DNA from: Chara braunii
Lineage: Eukaryota > Streptophyta > Charophyceae > Charales > Characeae
Length of the DNA stretch: 21,319 bases
Assembly (NCBI GenBank): GCA_003427395.1
Contig: BFEA01000385.1
Coordinates: 87,707-109,025, forward strand
Direction of reading: 5' to 3'
Shown one piece after another: positions 1 to 7,640 of the stretch; positions within the stretch are counted from its first letter, which is position 1, and each line of letters opens with the position of its first letter. The position numbers and the translations under genes are program-made. The notes under the pieces were generated by a model that worked only from the letters and a program-made list of their open reading frames with translations, searched no databases and was not told the DNA's origin.

Positions 1-328
1 TAGTAATGCGTAAACCGGGTCTGTGTACCGGGTGTGTTATAGGGGTCGCGGTCGGTATTACCAGTAATTACTGTAGTAAGTTTAGCGTGTAGCAGGAAGT
101 AATTTAGAAGGGTGCCGGCGTTTGATTTTCCTCCAGAATCTCTCTGGTCTCTGGCGCGTGCTTCGTGGCCGGCAGGCCATGCGTCCTCTCGTTGAATTTC
201 GTAGCGTTTCTTTTTCCTTGTCGTTTTCACTCTGGCGTTGTTCTTGACTGAACGTCTGTGTTCTACTTCGGCTTGATTGCGAATACAAGAGAGTTTGGCG
301 GATTGAACCCATCCTTCCATCCTTCCTT
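1..328. other. No gene seen
   Basis: I see no supportable coding region or RNA here. A minus-strand open frame covers part of it, but it has no recognisable domain and runs into the low-complexity CCTT-rich tract that starts near 310. Confidence 0.5.
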
Positions 329-388
329 CCTTCCTTCATTTTGTCGTTCCTTCCTTCATTTTGTCGTTCCTTCCTTCAGTTTGTCGTT
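329..388. repeat. 20-bp tandem repeat, three copies
   Basis: Three head-to-tail copies of CCTTCCTTCATTTTGTCGTT lie at 329-348, 349-368 and 369-388. The third has a single T-to-G change. The array is continuous with a CCTT/CCAT-rich stretch from about 310. Confidence 0.9.
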
Positions 389-532
389 CCCTTCGCCTTT
401 CTGTTCATATCACTCGTGAAGAATGGCTTCTCTGTCTGTTGAGGTGGGGAGTGTCGAGCAATCTAGGGAACTTGGCGGAGTGTCTTAGCCGTCCCCCCCC
501 CTCCTCCCGCCCCTCGCGGCGTTCCCTTGTGT

Positions 533-573
533 CTTCCTCCTCCTCCTCCTCCTCCTCGTCCTCCTCCTCCTCG
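533..573. repeat. (TCC)n microsatellite
   Basis: An interrupted TCC trinucleotide run. It gives a poly-Ser translation in a plus-strand frame spanning 361-771, which otherwise shows no protein-like features. I treat that frame as a by-product of the repeat. Confidence 0.9.
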
Positions 574-745
574 CCAGCAGTTGCAGCGTTGATTGGCTGG
601 AACCTGTCTTTGAAGGCGTGGCCATGTGCAGAAGATGAAATCGCATTTTGGAGCGGGGGGGGGGAAAGAGGGTGGCTGGAGGCGGAACAGCAGGCAAAGA
701 TACAAAATTTTGCCAGTACAATATCTTTCAGTATTGTTTGTTTTT

Positions 746-845
746 CAGTCGATTCAAATATAATATACTAACTGTTGTCAGTCGCTTAAAATGTGTACTG
801 TAATATTAACTGTTCTCAGTCGAATCAAATATAACACTAACGGCT
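746..845. repeat. Diverged 33-38 bp tandem units
   Basis: Three units starting with CAGTCG (746, 779 and 817) share the pattern CAGTCG-x-TTCAAATATAA...ACTAACTGTT in diverged form. The first and third are the most alike. This looks like an old local tandem duplication. Confidence 0.55.
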
Positions 846-916
846 TGTTTGTTGTCTTAATAGCAATATCACCTGTCTATTCTGCGAGTAATTAATCACT
901 TAGGATATCATTACTA

Positions 917-1150
917 TTTAGGGTTCAGCCTCCTGATGAGTCGGTAGGTGAAACTCCGACGAAACAGTTTGTCACAGCCCCTCGTTTCTTGTCCTCTTCT
1001 CCCTCCCTCTCTGCCTACGGTTTACCGGGCAGCTCTGTTTAACTATATATATACATATATACACAGCCCTTTGTTCGTTGTCCTCTTCTCTCTCTCTGCC
1101 TACGGTTTACCGGGCAGTTCTGTTTGTGACGATATATACATATATACATA
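917..1150 (+). repeat. Dispersed repeat family, copy 1 (carries ribozyme core)
   Basis: This segment is repeated near 1974-2172. Both start with AGGGTTCAGCCTCCTGATGA, continue through CACAGCCCC, a CCTCTTCTCCCTCCCTCTCTG block, a GGTTTACCG...GGCAG block and TTCTGT, and end in TATA-type microsatellite. In this copy the 3' module is duplicated in tandem (974-1062 and 1063-1150), each unit ending in an ATATATACATATATAC-like run. The order 'ribozyme-like head, C/T-rich body, TA microsatellite end' is shared by both copies, so this is a mobile or formerly mobile repeat rather than chance. I cannot name the family. Confidence 0.75.
921..980 (+). ncRNA. Hammerhead ribozyme-like motif (type I arrangement, stem I poorly formed)
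   Basis: Seen: CTGATGA (933-939), then a perfect 5-bp stem II GTCGG (940-944)/CCGAC (956-960) closing an 11-nt loop, then GAAA (961-964). That is the full invariant catalytic core, including the G10.1-C11.1 pair. It is followed by a minimal stem III, ACA (964-966)/TGT (970-972) with loop GTT, so the predicted cleavage site is after GTC at 973. Known: minimal-stem-III type I hammerheads occur in eukaryotic retroelements such as Penelope-like elements. Weak point: stem I does not pair next to the core. The nearest helix is GGGTT (921-925) with AGCCC (976-980), across a 7-nt/2-nt internal loop. Activity is therefore uncertain; the core match is strong. Confidence 0.6.
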
Positions 1151-1154
1151 TATA

Positions 1155-1194
1155 TGGTTGTTGTTGTTGTTGTTGTTGTTGTTGTTGCTGTTGT
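1155..1194. repeat. (GTT)n microsatellite
   Basis: A near-perfect GTT trinucleotide run with one GCT interruption. It directly follows the TA-rich end of dispersed repeat copy 1. Confidence 0.9.
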
Positions 1195-1196
1195 AG

Positions 1197-1943
1197 AAGG
1201 AGTGGGGAGAAAAAGACCATCTAGTTAGAATTCGGGTGGGTAAGGACCGTAAGGTTAATCAGGAACCTTGCCCTAGATTGTGAGGAAGATGCTAAACGAT
1301 CATAATTATCAGATTCATCACAGTCTCGTAATTATGTGAAATACATTATTTAATATTGCAATTTTTTTATTTTTTTTTAAATTCCTGCACCGCGACACAA
1401 CCGAAGGTCGTTTTTCCTCTTCGGGACATCTGTAACGATACAGAGAAAAGTCTAATTAGTTGGCACTACGGTGTCCGCTGCGCATTCAAGGATGACGCGC
1501 ACAAATCGCGGGAAAAAAAAATGGCTCAGGAAAAAAACGAAAAGAAAAACGGAAGAACAATGGAAGAAGGGGGCTCGAAGAAAAAAATAAAAATAAAAAT
1601 AAAAAATAAATAAAATCGTCCCAATAAGAAACAAGAAAGCAACTGCTACGTGTTTTGTCCGTAAGCCGCGGGATGGACGTGGAGGACGTTGTTCTCTTTG
1701 TCGATTTTTCTCTCAGACTTTTGGAATCCCGAGCAATGTGTGACGTCGTTTGCTAAATTTTGTTGTTGTCAATAAGATTTATAAATCAGTGGTTCCCGTT
1801 TGAATCAAAATCAATAAAATAGCTAATAGCATGAATAGGGATCCAACTTCATCCAAGTAAAAATATATAAGGAAAACTGATATGCGACTCGTATTTTTCT
1901 GTGTCTAAAACTTCGTAACCCCTCTATATATATTCAAACAGAG
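1197..1943. other. No gene seen; A-rich tract inside
   Basis: No supportable coding region. An A-rich stretch with AAAAT/AAAAAT units runs from about 1509 to 1614 and could be the decayed tail of a retroposon, but I see no body attached to it. Confidence 0.45.
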
Positions 1944-1973
1944 CTCTCTCTCTCTCTCTCTCTCTCTAAAAAT

Positions 1974-2027
1974 AGGGTTCAGCCTCCTGATGAATCGGTG
2001 AAACTCCGATGGAAGCAGTCTGTCACA

Positions 2028-2064
<37 letters not shown>

Positions 2065-2172
2065 CGATGGAAGCAGTCTGCCACAGCCCCTCGTTTGTTG
2101 TCCTCTTCTCCCTCCCTCTCTGCGGTTTACCGTAGGCAGTTCTGTCTGACCATATGTATATATATATATATG
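1974..2172 (+). repeat. Dispersed repeat family, copy 2 (decayed ribozyme core)
   Basis: Second copy of the family at 917-1150, preceded by a (TC)n run at 1944-1967. CTGATGA is at 1987-1993. Stem II is ATCGG (1994-1998)/CCGAT (2006-2010) with a 7-nt loop, so the basal pair changed from G-C to A-T on both sides relative to copy 1. After stem II the sequence is GGAAG instead of GAAAC, which breaks the catalytic core. The half from CCGATGGAAGCAGTCTG to CACAGCCCC is duplicated at 2064-2091 across a long (TC)n run. The copy ends in (TA)n near 2155-2172. Confidence 0.7.
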
Positions 2173-2371
2173 CTTGTATGTGGGAATCGTCATCTGGGAT
2201 TGTCTTCTTTTTTAAGTTGTCACACTGTGATCAAGGGCGCAGGAGCCTTTCTTTGTCTTCTTTGTAGATAAGAATGTTTTGATATCCTGGTTGGTCTCGT
2301 CCCGTCGTTTGGCCTGTGAGTTGCGGGGCGGTGCTTGCATGTGGGACGTGTCATCTGGGATTTGTTTTGTT
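2172..2371. repeat. Diverged direct repeat pair
   Basis: A segment starting GCTTGTATGTGGGA with GTCATCTGGGATT downstream (from 2172) recurs as GCTTGCATGTGGGA with GTCATCTGGGATT (from 2334), about 162 bp later. Nothing between them looks coding. Confidence 0.5.
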
Positions 2372-2970
2372 GCCCCCTGTTCTGTATTATTTGGCTGTTC
2401 CCTTCCTCTTTTCTTTGCCTGACTCGCCCGCTTGCTCGCGTTACTCGGCCGCAGGATGACCTCGCGAAACAGCTCCGCTGTGGGTGAATATCATGTTAAA
2501 CCCTTCTTCCTTCATTGGGGGTTTGTCACTCCCCCGCCTGTTCATGGTGAATGTGATGAAAACCCTTCCTTCATGGTGGGACTTTCATGAAAAGTGCAGC
2601 TGTCGGGGAAAATGCATGTGTCGTTCTTACATTGGATTGGATGTGGCATGCTGTAGTGTGAGTACGCCGCGTACCCCCCCCGTACTCGCCATCGCGAAAA
2701 TTCCCCATACGCCTAAGCTAGTGTGAGCGGGCCCTTCAGTTGTCAAAACATCCATCCACGCGCTTGCTTGTGGGGAGTGGAGGGAGCGCCGCAAGCCACA
2801 TTTGCTGAACAAATCCGCCACGTGTCATCTGCCCCATAGTACGACCTTCCATGGCGCAAGTGTTCTCTCTGCCAGCGCTTTTCGTCTGCTACCCAATCGC
2901 CATCGCGCATCGCGTTGAGGTCTCAGCGGCAAACATCCCTGGGAAATAACAACCATTGTAAAAATTTTAT
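2372..2970. other. No gene seen
   Basis: A short plus-strand frame at 2484-2726 covers an internal imperfect duplication (AAACCCTTCTTCCTTCAT near 2517, AACCCTTCCTTCATGG near 2560). I see no domain and do not call it a gene. Confidence 0.4.
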
Positions 2971-3089
2971 CGGGGGCGGGGGGGGGGNGGGGAGGGGGGG
3001 GCGAGATTGATTGATTGGCTGGTTGATTGGTTGACTGGTTGATTGATTGATTGGTTGATTGATTGACTGCTTGATTGATTGATTGATGC
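2971..3089. repeat. G-homopolymer tract (with N) and TGAT-type microsatellite
   Basis: 2971-3001 is almost pure G with one undetermined base at 2988. It is followed by a degenerate TTGA/TGAT tetranucleotide run to about 3089. The minus-strand frames here are NQSI/NQPI repeats generated by the microsatellite. Confidence 0.9.
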
Positions 3090-3107
3090 AGCTAAAACGA
3101 TAAGAAG

Positions 3108-3434
3108 ATGTCCTCTCGTGTCCGAAAGAACAATAGATACTGCCACGCTTCCGCAAGTCCCAGTCAAAGTCCCGGTGCTCAGAGGGCCCAACAAAGCAAA
3201 AGACCCCGTTGTAGGTGGGCAGGTAGACACGCAGGTCAAGTCAACGAACGACCGATGCAGGCCAAGAATGGTGTTTTTTGTTTTTGGTGTAGAAAGCGTT
3301 GCGTCCAGAAGAGCCCATGCCCCATTTGTGATGGTGCATTACAAAGATGCCGCTGCGGACAACGCTTCCTTTTTCCCTGGAGTTTAGGGCCTTACGGTCC
3401 TGCCTGCTTTCTTTTTTTTTTTTTTTTGAAGTGA
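3108..3434 (+). CDS. Hypothetical Cys-rich protein, zinc-ribbon-like spacing
   Basis: An ATG-initiated frame of 108 codons. Residues 1-50 are basic and Ser/Gln/Arg-rich. The second half holds CFWC (58-61), C65, CPIC (71-74) and CRC (81-83) followed by GQRF, i.e. C-x2-C-x9-C-x2-C-x6-C-x-C. This resembles small zinc ribbons ending in C-x-C-G-x-x-F, but I cannot assign a family. The last residues are Phe encoded by a poly-T run (3411-3427), so the true end may be a splice site before it or the frame may be truncated. No introns, promoter or partner gene can be placed. An overlapping frame from 3079 is less protein-like. It could be chance or an exon fragment. Confidence 0.3.
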   Translation: MSSRVRKNNRYCHASASPSQSPGAQRAQQSKRPRCRWAGRHAGQVNERPMQAKNGVFCFWCRKRCVQKSPCPICDGALQRCRCGQRFLFPWSLGPYGPACFLFFFFLK

Positions 3435-3630
3435 TCTTTTTTTTTCTTTTTTTTAAAGAAGTAACGATTATTGTCGTGCCAGGCGCGTCCCTCACGAAGT
3501 TCGCCGCAGCACGCAAGCTGAGCAAGGCTCTCCGGCCAAGCAAAGCCAGGGCCACGACTGTGGCAAAAAGAGCAAGTCCTTCCTCTTTTGTCTTCTCTTC
3601 TACTACTTGAACCCATTTCTTAATCAGACT

Positions 3631-4225
3631 ACGGGTCTCGTTAGACACTCCTAAAAGTGCCTGTGTTTTGGATTGCGTCTTGGTTTGCACGCAATCCTAA
3701 ATCCAATTTTGAGATCGAAAATGTGAAAACGGCGTTAGGACGAGTCCTAAAGGATTTAGTATTCCCCAGGCAAATTCGTCCTAAATTTTCCAGTAGCCCC
3801 CGACCTACTGAAAAATTTAGGATTCCCGTGTTTCACGGATTCGTTGCGTTGCGTTGCGTGCATGTCACCGTCGACACGGAGTTGCTGGTGCAGAAGCGGT
3901 CCGTCGGTTCAGTGGTCGGACATCGGAGGTTTTCTGCGAATTCGAATTTTTGAACTTCTGGGTCCGTGTGCTTTTCACCGACCCGTCGTCACCCGCCGCC
4001 GGTCCACTTCAGTGTGTACTAGGGACACCAGCCAGCAATGGACGGACATCGGCGACGGGGCTGCGTATACGCATATGAAAACCAGCCGCGGGAGACCTTT
4101 TAGGACGAATCCTAAAAGATGATTTTTAGGATTGCGTGTAATGACGCCGCAGGAAATCCTAAAAATCCTTTAGGATTCGTCCTAAAAATTTTAGGATTCC
4201 TTTAGGAGTGTCTAACGAGACCGTA
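3631..4225. mobile_element. Non-autonomous TIR DNA transposon, MULE-like (595 bp)
   Basis: Perfect 22-bp terminal inverted repeats lie at 3634-3655 (GGTCTCGTTAGACACTCCTA...) and 4201-4222. Outside them, AATCAGACT occurs on both sides (3622-3630 and 4226-4234), a 9-bp target site duplication. Nine bp is the usual Mutator-superfamily length; hAT gives 8 and PIF/Harbinger gives 3. Subterminal TCCTAAA/AGGATT words recur in both orientations, and GGATTGCGT/ACGCAATCC forms a further small inverted repeat at the left side. The GC-richer core (about 3840-4090) is not repetitive. It holds open frames containing QWSDIGG and QWTDIGD, which could be captured host sequence. No transposase is present. Confidence 0.8.
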
Positions 4226-4250
4226 AATCAGACTCAAATAAAAACATGTC

Positions 4251-4366
4251 ATGGGACGCTGGGCCTGGTTCCCAGCATGTGCTGCTCCCCACAAATAGAT
4301 TGGAGCATTGTTCCCATACAAAAAAAATAATAAAAAAAAACAAAACAAAACAAAACAAAAAACGCC
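4251..4366 (+). mobile_element. LINE 3'-end fragment with hairpin and A-rich tail
   Basis: The first 50 bp match 20213-20266 in the LINE 3' UTR: ACGCTGG..., CCAGC, GCTGCTCCCCAC and AATAGAT-GGAGC in the same order. Both copies contain a 6-bp stem with a 7-nt loop; here it is GCTGGG (4258-4263)/CCCAGC (4271-4276). An A-rich tail (AAAAC units) runs from about 4320 to 4362. This is best read as a severely 5'-truncated insertion of the LINE family that also makes up most of this window. It lies only about 25 bp from the DNA transposon. Confidence 0.6.
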
Positions 4367-4388
4367 ATAAACTACTTCGGGAAGGCAT

Positions 4389-4460
4389 CAAAATAGCTCA
4401 GTTGGTAAGGCACAGAAGTTGCATTCAGGAGGGAGAGCGGTGTGTTGAAGTGGTGTTTCC
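4389..4460 (+). repeat. tRNA-like sequence (possible SINE head or tRNA pseudogene)
   Basis: TAGCTCAGTTGGTAAGGC (from about 4395) is a near-perfect tRNA D-arm and box A. A TTGCATTC anticodon-loop-like stretch (TGC) follows at the expected distance. The box B position (GTGTTGAAGT, about 4441-4450) is degenerate, and the acceptor stem does not pair. It is not a functional tRNA gene. A tRNA-derived SINE or an old Ala(UGC)-like pseudogene fits. Confidence 0.35.
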
Positions 4461-4948
4461 TCTTCGCATCCTCTGTATATTTTTTATTTTGTAATGACCA
4501 TCTTCGTTTGCGGCCATCTGGGACTTTCTTTTCTTCAATGGATGAGTGAATTGTTTCTTCCTCCCCCACCTCTTGCTTTTTGATGAACCGGGGATTGATT
4601 GTTTGGTTGCCTCAAAAGCATGGATGATGTCGATTGTTGAGTTCAAAAGGATTATTACATGTGTGGTTCATACGTTTTTGTTGTTGATATATGAAAAATT
4701 GCTCCTCTTTCCCTGTTGCACACTTGTCTGTTGCGTAAGTCGCTTTGATTGGTTGTCTAATTTGTATTAAGATCGTGGATGTCGTAGATGCATGCATCAC
4801 GAGTAGTCTTAAAGCCTGTTGGTAGACCGACCCTGTGCACGCATGTATAGGAATTACCACAAAAAAGCGTTTATCACGTATATGCGTGTCTGCATGATCC
4901 GTCTCTAACCAAACTATACCCCGCACGCACCCATGTATGGATCACTGA
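4461..4948. other. No gene seen
   Basis: Moderately AT-rich sequence with open frames on both strands but no recognisable domain. It separates the tRNA-like sequence from the first LINE-like coding remnant. Confidence 0.4.
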
Positions 4949-6254
4949 CCACGACTATTTAGGGACCGTGAGCATCGGAAGTACTGGGAAGACGAGCAAC
5001 CTCGATCGAGATTAAGGCTTCCTGTATTTCCATGCCAAACTGAGAACGATCGGCTATTTGAATGGGACTTTCAGCTGGCCATAGGACATAATCCTCGAAT
5101 CCCAGATTACCTCGACACGCGTAACCACCAGTATTATGTGGAACCGGAATTCGTCGCTATCGAGACCAACTTCCCTCCCTTCTATCTCCTTCCCTATCAC
5201 AATCTAACAGTTGTCCCCTGGAATGAGATGGCCCCCTATTGGCCCCGAAGGCCGTGCTCTGAGTGTCGGCAGTACTACATCTACCGGGCTGTGGGATCTG
5301 CCCGGCGAACTCGTTCCGAAGCTGAGCACTGAGAAGACGGCCTCCAGCTGAGGTTGTCCACGTCAGATTCCGAAGTCTGTGAAACCCACATTCGACAGGT
5401 GTTGGAACAGAGAGACACCCATTGCATTCCTTTTGTACACAGAATACGAGTCTGGCCCAGACGATGATGCCGACAGGACTAGCCGCCCGGTCCTGGGAGG
5501 TGTGGAACAGGAAACCTGGTCCCTCGCTGAGCCACTTGCACTTTTATCCTTCAAACTTGACAACGGAGATCTCAGTTCTGACTTGAGACTCCACCCCACT
5601 TTCCAAAAATCCTTGACAAACCCCTTTTACGCACTTCCGGGCCCACTCCCACTCCGAAATAGGAAGTTGCGCTCGGCGTGAGGTTAAGGACCTCACAACG
5701 TGAGCTGGTCAGACTACAGGAGGACGACAACGCCCCGACGGTGATGCCCCCAGGGGTGGTCATTTTCCCAATCAAACGGGAAAAGGATGGAAGTCGGTGA
5801 CTCCTGCGCCTTGGACCTCCGATGGACACCACCTGTCAAACCCCACAATCGAAAACTGCCCCAACCCAAAAGAACCTTACGGAGGGAGGTTGGAGGGGTA
5901 ACCAGTCCGCGGCTATAATCCTTAAACAACTGAAATACTGGGTTAGGGAGACAAATACAATGGATGTGTTGGGCGCAGTGCTACCTGAAACACTCTCCTT
6001 TCCCAAGGGTATAATCCCTGGTCCTGCTGTTGCTGGATCCCAAAACCGGAACCCACAAAACTGGAATGAACTTCAGATGGTACAAATACCAGCAACTGAT
6101 GGACCTCCCCACAACAAGGTTTGTGACTAACTTTGCCTGGATTGATAGCGGAGTCCTGACCTTCATGCAGGCCTTCTTGGAAGATAACGTCCTTGAGGAA
6201 CACAACCATTGGGACGACGCACAATTCATGCTCCCCATTAAGGCTGCGCCTTGA
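4949..6254 (+). pseudogene. LINE ORF1-like remnant (possible DUF4283-like part)
   Basis: Protein-like frames follow one another with stops and frameshifts. 4949-5332 has 127 codons with no ATG at its start and is rich in Trp/Tyr/Phe. The same frame reads on past TGA (5330) into plausible sequence. A second frame covers 5343-5681, a third 5680-5798 and a fourth 6030-6254. The last contains DSGVLTFMQAFLEDNVLEEH followed by WDDAQFMLP, which has the shape of the plant LINE ORF1 RNA-binding domain DUF4283 (G-x-x-x-F-x-F... VLE...W). No CCHC knuckle is visible. The position just upstream of the endonuclease supports ORF1. The first frame (4949-5332) could belong to something else, as I do not recognise it. 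Confidence 0.45.
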
Positions 6255-6446
6255 CGGCCCAGAAGGAAGAAAACAATGATGAAAGAGATGGTTCCGCCCC
6301 GATCGAAGGATGCTGCAGAATGCAGTGGAGTACAACATGCTTGTGGGATCCAACACACTAGTGGGATCCATCGACCCACAAACCACACAGTACGACAGCC
6401 TCCTAACTCTCCCCACCTGTTACAGCCCCCCGCGGGGGGACCCTAG

Positions 6447-7640
6447 CAATCACCCTGTCGTCCTCAAACCACACCTCCCCGTCCCCCCTCCACCCCACCA
6501 CTGCTCCCCACCCCCCCAGGTCTTTCCACGAGTCAAGAGGCCGCCCAAAGGGCAACCACACTAGCCCAACCAGACATAGACATCTGCTCCCTTAACGTTA
6601 ATGGGCTTATCCAAGCGTCAGCGAACAAAAAAGAAGCAATCATGAACTTGATCAAATGCCCGGCCATGGGGACATGGCCAGATCTATGTACAAGAGATGC
6701 AACTGCAGAACACCCCGCCACACACCGCAAAAACGAAAGCTATATGGCCATATGCGTCATCCTCGGAGACAGGGCGTCTACAGGGGGAGCAATCTAGCAT
6801 TTCCCTTCATCAAAATTAAAGCCTATTAGCCTGGACAACGATGAACAGGATGGGAGGTGGATATGCCTCAAAGTGGATTTTGAAGAATTTTACCTGAGTA
6901 ACATTTATGCACCAAACAACCCCACCAATAGGGTATAATTTTGGCTCTCTCTTCACCACCATTTGCTAGTTGATGCCCCACAATTCTAGTAGGGGACTTA
7001 AACACCACACTCGACCATGGGCCACCATTTGCCAGTTGATGCTCCACAATTCTAGTAGGCGACTTAACACCACACTTGACAACGGGGCTTTGCTGCAGCC
7101 CCAAGTGGGACCAGACGTGCTCATGCTCAAGCAGCTCATGGCGGATCAAGAACGTACAGACTGCTGTACCCCTCCCAACGCGCCTACAGTTTGGCAGTTT
7201 GCCATCCAGAGGCGACCGAGGTCTGTCCACATATACCTCACGCTGGTATAGAAGGACCTGGTCAGTGTTGTCACAACGACAAAAATAACTACTATCAACC
7301 CCTGCAAGTCCTTCAATAACCAAATGATCACACTTGACCTGTCCTGGCGTAACCACATTCAAAAGGGGTTTGTGTTCTTCAAACTTAACACATTCCTACT
7401 CCCCCTAACAAGATACAAAGGCACCATCACCACCATTCGGGAATACTGGCAAACCCAGAAACCGGTATCAGGGGACAGTGTGAAATGGTTCAATGTGCGG
7501 GTGGCACAAATGAGAGAAAGGTCCAAAAAGTCTTCCATCCAACACGCGAGGGACCGTAAGGATTTCCTTGAAAACTAATGAACCACCTCGGAGAATGGGA
7601 TGAGCAACTTATGAACGACCCGCTGTCGGAGGGCGCGGTA
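6447..7640 (+). pseudogene. LINE ORF2 remnant: APE-type endonuclease and EN-RT linker
   Basis: 6447-6797 encodes a Pro/Thr-rich lead, then DIDICSLNVNGL (the endonuclease N-terminal Asn motif), WPDLCTRDATAEH at the place of the QE/ETH motif, and a stop TAG at 6795. Around 6838-6940: GRWICLKVDFEEFYLSNIYAPN (the NxYAPN motif), then a TAA. Around 6985 and 7052: LVGDLNTTLD, corresponding to the catalytic GDxN motif, present twice because of a tandem duplication. 7324-7578 has FFKLNTFLL and a basic helix typical of the EN-RT linker; after a frameshift it continues as HLGEWDEQLMNDPLSEG to about 7635. The endonuclease nicks target DNA to prime reverse transcription. This copy cannot work: several stops, and the Glu of the ETH motif is not conserved. 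Confidence 0.75.
6956..7086. repeat. 66-bp tandem duplication over the endonuclease GDLN motif
   Basis: Unit 1 (6956-7021) and unit 2 (7022-7086, one base shorter) are head-to-tail and differ at a few positions (CTAGTTGATGCCCC against CCAGTTGATGCTCC). The duplication repeats the codons for the LVGDLNTTLD motif. Confidence 0.9.

Noticed and set aside
361-771. 136-codon plus-strand open frame
   Set aside because: It is kept open by a (TCC)n run giving poly-Ser and has no protein-like features outside it.
2923-3239. Minus-strand frames rich in NQSINQ
   Set aside because: Direct products of the TGAT microsatellite and G-tract.
3241-3690. 149-codon minus-strand frame with a possible membrane segment
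   Set aside because: It begins inside the DNA transposon and includes a poly-Lys run from poly-T. Reading across the pre-insertion site puts the start in a LINE fragment, so it is probably not a gene.
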